NCBI GenBank assembly: GCA_913052135.1
Contig: CAJXDY010000015.1
Location: forward strand, 1-45,686
DNA: 45,686 nt
Direction: 5' to 3'
Origin: UBA8106 sp913052135
Lineage (GTDB): Bacteria > Acidobacteriota > Vicinamibacteria > Vicinamibacterales > UBA823
Shown: one piece after another, positions 1 to 8,176 of the stretch
Layout: each line of letters starts with the position of its first letter
Numbering within the stretch: position 1 is the stretch's first letter
Translations under genes and position numbers: made by a program
The notes under the pieces: model-generated
Databases searched by the model: none
What the model was told of the DNA's origin: nothing
What the model saw: the letters and a program-made list of their open reading frames with translations, nothing else

Positions 1-46
1 AGCTTTGCATGCAATTCAATCGAGTCAGCCATCGCAAATTGCGATT

Positions 47-1912
47 TTAGATTACCTGAGCCTTTGTGTCCATTTTTCGATCGTAATGTCGACCACTGCA
101 GACAAATGCCAAGATTATGGATACTGCTGCTGGCGTTACGCCTGGAATTCTTGATGCCTGCCCAAGTGTTTCCGGTCTCACTTGTGTCAAACGCTCAACA
201 ACTTCCAGTGAAAGTCCAGGCAGTGAGGCAAAGTTCACATTGTCTGGAATGCGTTGCTTTTCGTTACGTTTTGATTTTTCAACCTGTTGAGTTTGTCGTC
301 TTAAATAACCTTCGTACTTAAATTCAGTTTCAACGCTTATCAGGTCTATGTGTTTCGCTTTTTCTTCGATATCTAGATCTATCTGGCCATCTCGCACAAA
401 CTGAGCCACATGAATTGATGGCTGTTTAAGTGCCCTTGAGGCCCTTACGCGCCTTCCTCCCGTGAGAGTTACCGTCGTTTTCTTCAGCACTTGTAAATTC
501 TTTTCGTAGCGCTGCTGACGTGCTTTAAAAGTTGACCAGCGGGTCTTGTTAACCAATCCAATCTCCCGACCGCGCGAGGTTAGACGCAAGTCTGCGTTAT
601 CGATGCGCATAAGTAGTCGGTGTTCGGCACGTGAAGTGAACATCCGGTACGGTTCCAAACATCCCGTCGTTGTTAAGTCGTCGATCATTACGCCGATGTA
701 CGCTTCGCTACGACTTAAGACGAACGGCGGTTGCGAGGTAACCTTCAGGGCCGCGTTAATTCCAGCAAGGAGGCCCTGGCCCGCTGCTTCTTCGTAGCCT
801 GATGTCCCATTAACCTGTCCTGCGAAATATAAACCACTAATACGTTGGCTCTCCAACGTCTGCCGCAGCTCGGTCGGTTGAATAAAGTCGTACTCAACAG
901 CGTAACCTGGCCGGATGATCTCAGCCTGCTCAAGTCCTGGCATGCTGTGAACGATCGCGGCCTGGACTTCACGCGGCAAGCTCATTGAAAACCCGTTTAG
1001 GTACACTTCGTCTACGTCGATTCCCTCTGGCTCTAGAAAAATCTGATGTCGTTCTTTCTTTGGAAAACGTACTATTTTGTCTTCCAAAGAAGGACAATAG
1101 CGTGGACCGATTCCTTGAATTTGGCCATTAAATAGTGGGGATTTGTTGAGATTTTGTCTTACTAATGAGTGAACTCGTTCGTTCGTGTGGGCGAGGTAAC
1201 AATCAATCTGATTGCCCTTTAAGCTATTAGTCATAAATGAAAAAGGCACGGGATCTTGATCACCACGTTCGATTGAAAGCTGTGTGAAGTCGATACTGGA
1301 CCGGTGAACTCGTGGAGGCGTGCCGGTTTTAAGTCGTCCCCACCGAAAGTTGAGCGCCTTTAGAGATTCAGCCAGTGCGCGTGCTGGTGGCTCTCCGACG
1401 CGTCCTGCGGCGTGTTGCTCGGGACCTATGTGGATTACGCCATTGAGGAACGTGCCAGTTGTTACGACTAGCGCCTTGCAGTAGTAGCAAGCACCGGTAG
1501 CCAAACTGACGCCGTTGATTTTGCTGTCTGTAACAAGAACCGAGTCGACTCGTCCCCTAATCCAATTAATTCCTTTTTCGCGTTTCAGTGCATCCCTAAC
1601 CCAGTTTGAGTATCTGTGTTTGTCAGCCTGTGCACGGGGAGACCAGACAGCTGGCCCGCGACTTCTGTTAAGCAGCTTGAATTGGATTCCTGTCGCGTCA
1701 ATCGCTTCGCCCATGAGTCCACCCAAGGCATCGATTTCCCGCACTAGATGCCCCTTGGCGGTTCCGCCGATCGCCGGATTACAGGGCATATGCGCCACAC
1801 TGCTTTCATCGAGCAAGCAGAGCCCAACAGTCTGGCCCATGCGGGCCGCCGCACGGGCAGCTTCGCAGCCAGCGTGTCCTGCGCCAATGACGATAATGTC
1901 GAAGTCAGTCAT
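47..1912 (-). CDS. mnmG: tRNA uridine-5-carboxymethylaminomethyl(34) synthesis enzyme MnmG (GidA)
   Basis: FAD/NADH-dependent half of the MnmE-MnmG complex, which installs (carboxymethyl)aminomethyl groups on wobble U34 of tRNAs in the cytoplasm. The N-terminus has the dinucleotide-binding signature IGAGHAGCEAA. Two family signatures follow: GPRYCPSLEDK in the middle and AGQVNGTSGYEEAAGQG further on. The length of about 621 residues is normal. I chose the ATG at 1912; an in-frame GTG at 1924 (four residues longer) is possible and has a distant GGAG upstream. It lies 51 bp after mnmE on the same strand as the last readable gene of the rpmH-to-mnmG block. Stop codon is TAA at 47-49. Confidence 0.97.
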   Translation of the reverse strand: MTDFDIIVIGAGHAGCEAARAAARMGQTVGLCLLDESSVAHMPCNPAIGGTAKGHLVREIDALGGLMGEAIDATGIQFKLLNRSRGPAVWSPRAQADKHRYSNWVRDALKREKGINWIRGRVDSVLVTDSKINGVSLATGACYYCKALVVTTGTFLNGVIHIGPEQHAAGRVGEPPARALAESLKALNFRWGRLKTGTPPRVHRSSIDFTQLSIERGDQDPVPFSFMTNSLKGNQIDCYLAHTNERVHSLVRQNLNKSPLFNGQIQGIGPRYCPSLEDKIVRFPKKERHQIFLEPEGIDVDEVYLNGFSMSLPREVQAAIVHSMPGLEQAEIIRPGYAVEYDFIQPTELRQTLESQRISGLYFAGQVNGTSGYEEAAGQGLLAGINAALKVTSQPPFVLSRSEAYIGVMIDDLTTTGCLEPYRMFTSRAEHRLLMRIDNADLRLTSRGREIGLVNKTRWSTFKARQQRYEKNLQVLKKTTVTLTGGRRVRASRALKQPSIHVAQFVRDGQIDLDIEEKAKHIDLISVETEFKYEGYLRRQTQQVEKSKRNEKQRIPDNVNFASLPGLSLEVVERLTQVRPETLGQASRIPGVTPAAVSIILAFVCSGRHYDRKMDTKAQVI

Positions 1913-1963
1913 AGATATGGGCACCCAAATTCGTGCTCCAGTGTAACGCCTATTGTACTGAGG

Positions 1964-3340
1964 CTACTTCCCGATGCAGAAATGTTGAAAGATGTGGTGT
2001 AGTAGATCGTCGGGTGCGCGAGCGCCCGTGATTTCCTCAAGAGCCGTTCTGGCGCCCCGCAGATCGGCAAGGATAAATTCTTCCGATACGCCTTCAGCCA
2101 CAGATTGTGCGCCTTGGTTCAACGACTTTAGTGCGAGCTTTAAAAGTTCAAGGTGGCGGACATTGGAAATCGAGGCTGAATCGCGTTGTAATGCGTCGCC
2201 ATCTAGGGCTCGGACCATCGCCGAGCGAAGCTGGTCCATTCCTACTTGGTTACTCATTGAGGTCTCCACCACACCTCGCCCCTTCTCAGCATTCAAGCGG
2301 CCGGCCGGCCAAAACGAAGGCAGGTCGGTCTTGTTGAGCACAAAGAGTCGCCGGCCGTTCGCTGTTTCTTGTAAGAGTGATTCATCAGCTTGATCAATTG
2401 GCCGTGATCGATCGAAAACCAGCACTAGTAAATCCGCGACCTCGCCAGCCTTTCGTGATCGCGCTATGCCTTCCACTTCAACTAAGTTGTCCGACGGGCG
2501 AATACCTGCAGTGTCTACGAGGCGTACTGGGATGCCATTAAGATCAATGGTTTCGGTTACAAGATCTCGTGTAGTGCCAGCCATTGTCGTCACGATCGCC
2601 CGATCTGTTCCAACAAGTCGGTTAAAAAGGCTAGATTTTCCGGTATTCGGCTTCCCGAGAATCACCACCTGGCGACCCTCCCGAAGCACCCGGTTTCGGC
2701 TACCGTCAGCTAGGAGTGTTTCGACGCGCTCCGTAATAGCCTGTATTGTAGCTGTCGTCGTCGACCGGCTAACGAAGTGATACCTCTCTTCAGAAAAGTC
2801 CAGTGAAGCTTCTAAACGAGAAACTAGATCAAAAAGGTCGGTGTCGAGTTCGGCGATGACTGTCGTCAGTGTGCCTTCAAGCTGATCGAATGCGACGCGA
2901 GCTTGGGCTGGCGTGACCGCATCTACCAAATCCGCGATAGCCTCCGCTTGCACAAGGTCAAGCCGGCCGCTTAGAAATGCTCGAAGCGTAAATTCTCCTG
3001 GCTCCGCTAGGCGCGCGCCCGTATCGATGGCAGCGGTCACGATTCGCTCAAGAACAATTGGACTCCCGTGAGCACTAAACTCGACGACGTCTTCCCCAGT
3101 GTAAGAAGCAGGAGACTTAAAATATGTCGCTAGCACCTGATCTATGGCTGAGCTATCATCCGAGTCGCGCGATTGAAACGCACGTGCTAGCGTGGCATGG
3201 CGAGCTTGTAGTGGCTTTTTGCGGTGGAGGACCGAACAAGCAATATCCAATGCTTGTGGGCCACTTAAGCGAACAATTCCGATGCCGCCATGCCCGACCG
3301 GCGTCGCAATGGCGACGATCGTGTCATCGGTGGAGTACAT
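1964..3340 (-). CDS. mnmE: tRNA modification GTPase MnmE (TrmE)
   Basis: GTPase partner of MnmG in U34 tRNA modification. The sequence shows the N-terminal formyl-THF-binding domain (IATPVGHGGIGIVRLSG), then a helical domain interrupted by a Ras-like G domain. The G domain has G1 GKPNTGKSS near residue 230, the G3 motif DTAG and the G4 motif NKTD. The protein ends in FCIGK, the C-terminal signature carrying the catalytic cysteine. The length of 458 residues matches the family. It starts with ATG, 49 bp after khpB, so mnmE and mnmG are probably co-transcribed, consistent with equimolar complex formation. Confidence 0.97.
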   Translation of the reverse strand: MYSTDDTIVAIATPVGHGGIGIVRLSGPQALDIACSVLHRKKPLQARHATLARAFQSRDSDDSSAIDQVLATYFKSPASYTGEDVVEFSAHGSPIVLERIVTAAIDTGARLAEPGEFTLRAFLSGRLDLVQAEAIADLVDAVTPAQARVAFDQLEGTLTTVIAELDTDLFDLVSRLEASLDFSEERYHFVSRSTTTATIQAITERVETLLADGSRNRVLREGRQVVILGKPNTGKSSLFNRLVGTDRAIVTTMAGTTRDLVTETIDLNGIPVRLVDTAGIRPSDNLVEVEGIARSRKAGEVADLLVLVFDRSRPIDQADESLLQETANGRRLFVLNKTDLPSFWPAGRLNAEKGRGVVETSMSNQVGMDQLRSAMVRALDGDALQRDSASISNVRHLELLKLALKSLNQGAQSVAEGVSEEFILADLRGARTALEEITGARAPDDLLHHIFQHFCIGK

Positions 3341-3389
3341 ATTGAATCGTAGTCAGGTTCCGTTTCGACTAGATGCTCGGCATTGGGCG

Positions 3390-3863
3390 TTAGCTTTCCG
3401 TTGATTTCACAGAAATTAAGACGGTTTTGAGTCGAGCATCGCCCTGGCTTTCAGACGACATTTCTAAATCTTCGGCAACGGCTAAATGTACCATACGCCG
3501 AGCATAAGCATTTAGCGGTCCGATTTCCTGAGGCTGACCGGTTTTCTTTGCTTGCTCGATCAAGAAGTCAACTGTTTGAAACAATTCGGCGTCCTTACTT
3601 GCGCGAAAATCTTGGTGGTCAACAACAATTCTGTGGTGTTCTGGTAGCTCTCTGCGGAACTTACTGTTAAGAATATGTTGTAAGGCGTCGAGCGCTGCAC
3701 CCTTGCGCTGCAGCAAAACTTCACCGCCTGTGCCATCTATTCTAACCTGGACACAGTCGGGCGTCTCAGTGATGACAACCGTTAGTGGTAATCCCATCGC
3801 CGAAAGTACATCTTGGACAAAGATCCCTATACGCGCTTCTAGATTATTGCTGGGTTCAGTCAT
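3390..3863 (-). CDS. khpB: KhpB/Jag-like RNA-binding protein (KH + R3H)
   Basis: Probable single-stranded-RNA-binding protein of the Jag/EloR/KhpB family, usually encoded next to yidC. A type-II KH region occupies about residues 35-75 (GAALDALQHILN matches the family GETLDALQYL stretch). An R3H motif lies near residue 125 (ARRMVHLAVAED). At 157 residues it lacks the roughly 50-residue Jag-N domain found in Firmicutes homologues. The KH GxxG loop reads QRKG instead of the usual GRRG, so RNA binding may be altered. Its ATG overlaps the yidC stop by 4 bp (ATGA), pointing to translational coupling. Function beyond RNA binding is inferred from family and position. Confidence 0.88.
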   Translation of the reverse strand: MTEPSNNLEARIGIFVQDVLSAMGLPLTVVITETPDCVQVRIDGTGGEVLLQRKGAALDALQHILNSKFRRELPEHHRIVVDHQDFRASKDAELFQTVDFLIEQAKKTGQPQEIGPLNAYARRMVHLAVAEDLEMSSESQGDARLKTVLISVKSTES

Positions 3864-5599
3864 GATGAGTTTCGGGAACGCGACCCCTTTCCCTTTTTAC
3901 CTGCGCCGCGTTTCTTAATCAAATGTTCAGCAGGTGGCCGAATATTATGAACCGGTGGCGGGCCGATCACTCGATTGGTAATGATTTGCTGACCAACGCC
4001 CCATACGTTGCTCATAAGCCAGTAAAGGACGAGGCCACTTGGAGCCCAGAGAAACATAAATGTGAAGACGACTGGCATTACCATCATGATTTTCTGTTGC
4101 ATTGGATCTGCAGTTGAAGGCGTCATTTTCTGTTGGGCCACCATCGTCACGCCCATTAAAATCGGCGTCACATACAGAGGATCGTGTTGAGACAGATCTT
4201 GAATCCAGAGGATGAAAGGTGCGTCACGAATCTCTATGGCTACTGACAGCAGTGAGTAAAAAGCGAAGAGAACTGGCATTGTTAGAAGCATTGGCAAACA
4301 ACCACTTGCGGGGTTTACGCCCCGTTCGCGATACAAACCCATTAACTCCTGGTTCATCTTTTGCTTCCCAGGATCTGTCGCTTTTAGATTCTTGTACCGG
4401 TCCTGAATGGCTTTCATTTCCGGTTGGATTTCCTGCATCTTTCGCATAGAAACTACGCTTTTATGCCGCAGTGGAAACATTAACGCGTTAATCATTATCG
4501 TGATGAGAATGATTGACCATCCGTAGTTTCCAACAAACCCGTAGACCCATTTCAACGAACGGTGCAGGGGCACAACTAGCCAGGAGAATATCCCGAAGTG
4601 AACTGCTCGCACGAACTCGGAATTCACGTTGCCCAAAACATCAAAGTCTTTCGGCCCCACGAAGAATGTTGCCGCTGATGCTGTTGTCGGAAGCTGAATA
4701 TCGTAAGCAACTAGGTTTCGTGCTGAGGTGGCGGTTGTGTCGAGCGGCTCGTAATGAACTTCTAGTAGCTCATCATTAGGAATGGCTGCCGAAATAAAAT
4801 AATGGTCATCGATACCCACAAAGTCAAAGCGTCCATCATAGTCGGCTTGTTCAAGAAGATCTGAAGCATCAAGGCGGGACACTTTTCCTGCCTGTGAAAA
4901 GATTCCCTGTGGGCCTTGACGACGAAACGTCGAGCTTTCGCCATCATCCCCTCCTGCCAACCCGGGACCCCACTGCAGAATGACATCTTCTGGACCTTCA
5001 AGTGTCTCCACTTCTACCTCTAGATGCACGACAAACGGCTGGTCAGGATCAAAACGGAAAGCCTTGAAAGCACGAAGCCCGGAGGTGTCCCGGTACTCAA
5101 ACTCGAGTGAAGCGATGCGATCGGTAACTAGTAGTTCGGAACGACTCGGTCGAAATAATGCTTTTTGAAGGGTCGCTGTAAGCTCAGGCCGTGTTTCAAA
5201 TAACAACGAAAAGGGTCGCACGCCCTCTAGTTCTTGCGGAATCAATTCTAAGGGTTCCTTTTGCCCATCTCGGTATCCCTTAAGGCGCCAGCTTGTTAGA
5301 ACCGCCCCTTCGTTTGAAAATACCGCCCTGACAAAATCCGTCTCAACAATTACGTCTCTTGCGGTTTCGTCAGCCACAAGCGTTTCAGCGGCCGAAAGTT
5401 GTGCGACTTCTTGAATTGGAACGGGTGCTGTCGCAGGAGTTGTTGCCGCGCGCCCGATTGACTGTTGAGCGACCTGGTCATCGGCGGAACTCAAGGGTTC
5501 AATGGTTTGGTTACGCTCGGGAGAAGGCCCTACAATGCCCTGGTATATAAACAAGACCAGAAACGAAAGAAAGACGGCGAGTAAAACCCTTTTTTCCAT
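3860..5599 (-). CDS. yidC: Membrane protein insertase YidC
   Basis: Inner-membrane insertase that works with or without SecYEG to place proteins in the membrane. A first transmembrane helix at the N-terminus (VLLAVFLSFLVLFIYQGIVG) is followed by the large periplasmic domain of the Gram-negative-type protein (about residues 60-340). The conserved five-helix core follows, including GCLPMLLTMPVLFAFYSLL. The tail is strongly basic (KKRGAGKKGKG), as expected for ribosome contact. The length of 579 residues fits diderm bacteria rather than the short Gram-positive form. It begins 5 bp after the yidD stop and overlaps khpB by 4 bp. Confidence 0.97.
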   Translation of the reverse strand: MEKRVLLAVFLSFLVLFIYQGIVGPSPERNQTIEPLSSADDQVAQQSIGRAATTPATAPVPIQEVAQLSAAETLVADETARDVIVETDFVRAVFSNEGAVLTSWRLKGYRDGQKEPLELIPQELEGVRPFSLLFETRPELTATLQKALFRPSRSELLVTDRIASLEFEYRDTSGLRAFKAFRFDPDQPFVVHLEVEVETLEGPEDVILQWGPGLAGGDDGESSTFRRQGPQGIFSQAGKVSRLDASDLLEQADYDGRFDFVGIDDHYFISAAIPNDELLEVHYEPLDTTATSARNLVAYDIQLPTTASAATFFVGPKDFDVLGNVNSEFVRAVHFGIFSWLVVPLHRSLKWVYGFVGNYGWSIILITIMINALMFPLRHKSVVSMRKMQEIQPEMKAIQDRYKNLKATDPGKQKMNQELMGLYRERGVNPASGCLPMLLTMPVLFAFYSLLSVAIEIRDAPFILWIQDLSQHDPLYVTPILMGVTMVAQQKMTPSTADPMQQKIMMVMPVVFTFMFLWAPSGLVLYWLMSNVWGVGQQIITNRVIGPPPVHNIRPPAEHLIKKRGAGKKGKGSRSRNSS

Positions 5600-5604
5600 A
5601 AGTG

Positions 5605-5865
5605 CTATGTCTGCCGCGTGTGAGGGGCCTCAAACGTAGAATGTTTTGGCACCGGGTCGTACCCGCTGCGACCAAAAGGTCTGCATTGAACCATGCGTCG
5701 GATAGCTAACCAGCCACCACGAATCGCGCCATGGGTGTCGACCGCGTCAGCTGCATAACTAGAACAGGACGGAGAAAAACGACACGAACCAATCAATAGA
5801 GGCGACAGTGTCAACTTGTAGACACGAATAATAGCCAATAAGCTTTTCGCAATTGCGCGATTCAT
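5605..5865 (-). CDS. yidD: Membrane protein insertion efficiency factor YidD
   Basis: Small amphipathic membrane-associated protein that assists YidC-dependent insertion. The hallmark motif CRFSPSCSSYAADAV is present, with LLIGSCRF before it and the family PVP near the end. An in-frame upstream extension to 5943 would overlap rnpA by 68 bp and adds non-conserved residues. I therefore chose the internal ATG at 5865, giving 86 residues, close to the usual 70-90, and a start 10 bp after the rnpA stop. The rnpA-yidD-yidC order is the classical arrangement. No strong ribosome-binding site is visible, so translation may be coupled to rnpA. Confidence 0.92.
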   Translation of the reverse strand: MNRAIAKSLLAIIRVYKLTLSPLLIGSCRFSPSCSSYAADAVDTHGAIRGGWLAIRRMVQCRPFGRSGYDPVPKHSTFEAPHTRQT

Positions 5866-5875
5866 AAGTGAACAA

Positions 5876-6220
5876 TCAGCGGCAGCGCTTCGCCGCTTTG
5901 TATAAGGCTGATTTGTAATCAACGATAAGACTCGGCAGATCAATATCTGGCATTTCCCTGCGAGTTAATACAACCACATCCAGGCCGAGCGCGATCTTGT
6001 TTTTTCTGAACAGTTCACGAACCAGTCGCTTTGCCCGATTACGTCGTGTGGCGTTACCTACTCGTCGCGATGCGACTATGCCCAAACGGTTAAGGGTTTG
6101 TTGATTGGGATGAACGAGCAGTGTCATGAATCGACCATGTGTCCGGACGCCGAATTTTTGTATTTTCTGAAATTCAGGACGACGGGTAATCCGCTCGGCC
6201 CGCCTCAACCGTTGAAGCAA
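5876..6220 (-). CDS. rnpA: Ribonuclease P protein component
   Basis: Basic protein subunit of RNase P, which matures tRNA 5' ends. The central signature RNRAKRLVRELFR is the RNR motif of the family, preceded by GIVASRRVGNATRRN. The length of 114 residues is normal. The start is a TTG at 6220, supported by GAGG seven bases upstream on the coding strand; no ATG is available in a suitable place. It lies 68 bp downstream of rpmH in the usual rpmH-rnpA-yidD-yidC order. The RNA subunit is not in this window. Confidence 0.95.
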   Translation of the reverse strand: MLQRLRRAERITRRPEFQKIQKFGVRTHGRFMTLLVHPNQQTLNRLGIVASRRVGNATRRNRAKRLVRELFRKNKIALGLDVVVLTRREMPDIDLPSLIVDYKSALYKAAKRCR

Positions 6221-6288
6221 TACGTAACCTCATTCTGAAGTCGAGTTAATGAAACAACTTCGTCGTGAATTTCTAATTCTCTTGACTA

Positions 6289-6426
6289 TCAGGACGCTGC
6301 GAGGCGCTTCCTGCCCTTGGCGCGACGATTTTTCAAGATTCGGCGTCCTGCCTTCGTGCTCATCCGGACTAGAAATCCATGTGTGCGGCGACGGTGACGG
6401 CGGTTTGGTTGGAATGTGCGCTTCAT
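6289..6426 (-). CDS. rpmH: Large ribosomal subunit protein bL34
   Basis: Forty-five-residue basic protein of the 50S subunit. Reading the minus strand from the ATG at 6426 gives MKRTFQPNRRHRRRTHGFL..., with the family core (KRTFQPN...HGF...RM.TK.GR.IL..RR.KGR) intact and ending AAS before TGA at 6289-6291. It is the first gene of the leftward rpmH-rnpA-yidD-yidC block and is divergent from dnaA, as in many bacteria. A longer overlapping reading frame in another frame here has no family features. Confidence 0.97.
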   Translation of the reverse strand: MKRTFQPNRRHRRRTHGFLVRMSTKAGRRILKNRRAKGRKRLAAS

Positions 6427-6473
6427 GACCTTTATCTTTCAAGAACAGCTCGTCGTGCTAAGCGAAACTACTA

Positions 6474-6503
6474 ATGGTACCTAAGCTGGTTTAATGGTGT
6501 CAA
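6474..6503 (-). promoter_or_regulatory. Probable promoter of the rpmH operon
   Basis: On the minus strand, a perfect TTGACA (6498-6503) is followed after 18 bp by TACCAT (6474-6479), a 4/6 match to the -10 consensus. It lies about 50 bp upstream of the rpmH start. It would drive the leftward ribosomal/membrane-insertion block. This is a consensus match only; no start site is known. Confidence 0.5.
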
Positions 6504-6642
6504 TGGCCCGTCGACAGCTTTGTGAGTAATCATTGCATATTGTGAAGTTTTTCACTTGTTGGTCGTTTGTGCAAACATGTGTACTTTTGTCTTTGGTTCT
6601 ATTACTTCAGGGTTGGGTTCTTGGTGAATTGTGTCTCGGCTG

Positions 6643-6672
6643 TTGCTGTGTTAAAGTCCTTTTTTCTATATA
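6643..6672 (+). promoter_or_regulatory. Possible dnaA promoter
   Basis: TTGCTG (6643-6648), an 18-bp gap, then TATATA (6667-6672). Transcription from here would begin about 20 bp before the first DnaA box, so DnaA bound at 6697-6728 could repress its own gene. This is a consensus match with no other support. Confidence 0.35.
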
Positions 6673-6696
6673 GTTTGTGGGGGGCCGCCCTTCAAG

Positions 6697-6728
6697 TTTT
6701 CCACAGTTGTGGAAAAATTTGTGGAAAA
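6697..6728. promoter_or_regulatory. Cluster of three DnaA boxes upstream of dnaA
   Basis: Three nonamers fit the TTWTNCACA consensus exactly: TTTTCCACA on the plus strand at 6697-6705, and the same sequence on the minus strand at 6708-6716 and 6720-6728. The first two form an inverted pair 2 bp apart; the last two are direct repeats 12 bp apart. They are likely DnaA-binding sites for autoregulation and/or one half of a bipartite origin. Confidence 0.75.
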
Positions 6729-6838
6729 AAATAAGGCTTTTTTGGCATTATTTCTGGCGGGAGAGCCTCTTTTTTGGGTTGCGCGATCTCACGCCCCGCT
6801 TAGAAACACCGAGGCTCAACCCAAGCAGGAAATTTGTA

Positions 6839-8176
6839 ATGAATGACACCATTTGGGATCAAATCCTCTCAAGAATAGAAACAAAGATTAATCGGCATAG
6901 TTTTTATACCTGGTTTAAGCCAACCGTTTTTGTTTCCGACACCAAAGATACGGTTAACATTCGCGTTCCCAATTCGCTTTTTCGTGAGTGGCTTACGAAA
7001 CACTATTCTGGTGTTATTGACGAGGCCCTTAAAGAAGTCGATCGTGTCGGGGCATCTGTTTTTTTCATGGTTGGTGTTGATGATCGAGACAATACTAAAC
7101 AAAGCGTTCTAACAGAACCCCTTGAAGAGCCTTCGCGGGCCACCTCCCTTAAGACGCAACCTAGTGGACTTAATGCGCGATACTCTTTCAACGCTTTTAT
7201 TGTTGGCTCTTCTAATCAGTTCGCTCATGCCGCCTGTCGAGCTGTTGCAGAAGCTCCGTCGCTTTCATATAACCCGCTGTTTATTTATGGTGGTGTGGGT
7301 TTAGGTAAAACACACCTGATGCACGCAATTGGTCAGCATGTTTTGCAACACAACCCTTCATGTGCGTTGACTTATATTTCATCCGAGCGCTTTATGAACG
7401 AAATGATCAACGCAATTCGCCACGATGGTGTGTTGGATTTTCGGGAGCGTTATCGGAGTGTTGATGTTTTACTTGTTGATGACATCCAGTTTTTGGCTGG
7501 AAAGGAAGGCACGCAAACCGAGTTTTTTCATACATTTAACTCCCTATATGACCTGCAGAAACAAATTGTTATTAGTGGCGACTGCCCCCCGCGTGAAATT
7601 CCAGCCCTTGAAGAGCGTCTTCGATCAAGGTTTGAGTGGGGTTTAATTGCAGATATCCAGCCGCCGGACTTAGAAACAAAGGTTGCCATCCTTAAAAAGA
7701 AGGCGGAGGCTGAGTCGGTGCCCCTTTCCGATAATGTGGCGATGTATATTGCGGGAAAAATTAAGTCAAACATTAGAGAACTTGAGGGTTCTTTAATTCG
7801 GTTGATTGCTTATGCTTCACTTACTGGTCGGGAAATATCGCTTTCGTTGGCACAGGACGTACTAAAGAATGTCCTCGCCCAAGATGAACGGGCTGTTACT
7901 ATTGAGGTGGTACAAAAATTTGTTTCTGAATACTATCAAATGCGGCCTGGCGTTCTTAAGTCACGCAACAACTCCAGGTCGGTTTCTGGGCCACGTCAAA
8001 TTGCTATGTACTTGTGTAAGTCACTTACGGGCGCATCGCTCCCAGAAATTGGTAGAAGTTTTGGAGGGAAACATCATTCCACGGTTATACACTCCATTAA
8101 GAAGGTTCAAGAAAAGTGCAAAAAAGACAACGCCTTCAATACGCTTATTAATGGTTTCTTGCAGTCGTTTAATTAG
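6839..8176 (+). CDS. dnaA: Chromosomal replication initiator protein DnaA
   Basis: AAA+ ATPase that binds DnaA boxes and opens the origin. I start it at the ATG at 6839 (MNDTIWDQILSRIE), which has AGGA eight bases upstream and begins with typical domain I. An in-frame extension back to 6677 is not family-like. Domain I is followed by a short linker and the AAA+ domain, with Walker A GGVGLGKTH near residue 151 and Walker B LLVDDIQFL near 211. The C-terminal helix-turn-helix domain carries GGKHHSTVIHSIKKV. The length of 445 residues is normal. Third codon positions are strikingly T-rich compared with dnaN. It is flanked on both sides by DnaA boxes. Confidence 0.98.
   Translation: MNDTIWDQILSRIETKINRHSFYTWFKPTVFVSDTKDTVNIRVPNSLFREWLTKHYSGVIDEALKEVDRVGASVFFMVGVDDRDNTKQSVLTEPLEEPSRATSLKTQPSGLNARYSFNAFIVGSSNQFAHAACRAVAEAPSLSYNPLFIYGGVGLGKTHLMHAIGQHVLQHNPSCALTYISSERFMNEMINAIRHDGVLDFRERYRSVDVLLVDDIQFLAGKEGTQTEFFHTFNSLYDLQKQIVISGDCPPREIPALEERLRSRFEWGLIADIQPPDLETKVAILKKKAEAESVPLSDNVAMYIAGKIKSNIRELEGSLIRLIAYASLTGREISLSLAQDVLKNVLAQDERAVTIEVVQKFVSEYYQMRPGVLKSRNNSRSVSGPRQIAMYLCKSLTGASLPEIGRSFGGKHHSTVIHSIKKVQEKCKKDNAFNTLINGFLQSFN

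Larger units (their letters stand above)
6427..6838. promoter_or_regulatory. Divergent rpmH/dnaA intergenic region with DnaA boxes
   Basis: A 412-bp gene-free stretch. From about 6490 the plus strand is clearly T- and G-rich. It holds the rpmH promoter, a short palindrome GTGAAGTTTTTCAC (6542-6555), a possible dnaA promoter and a cluster of three DnaA-box matches. Near the dnaA start two 6-7 bp inverted pairs (gagcctc/gaggctc and gggttg/caaccc, 6760-6821) could fold in the dnaA leader. A reading frame from 6677 enters dnaA in frame but its N-terminus is not DnaA-like, so I treat this as non-coding. Confidence 0.7.

Noticed and set aside
1515..1946. 143-residue frame antisense to mnmG
   Set aside because: Shadow of a highly conserved gene; no start signals.
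6230..6442. 70-residue minus-strand frame over rpmH
   Set aside because: It overlaps the clear bL34 gene in another frame and has no conserved features.
6677..6838. In-frame 54-residue extension of dnaA
   Set aside because: The extension crosses the DnaA-box cluster, is not DnaA-like and lacks a ribosome-binding site; the ATG at 6839 has AGGA at good spacing.
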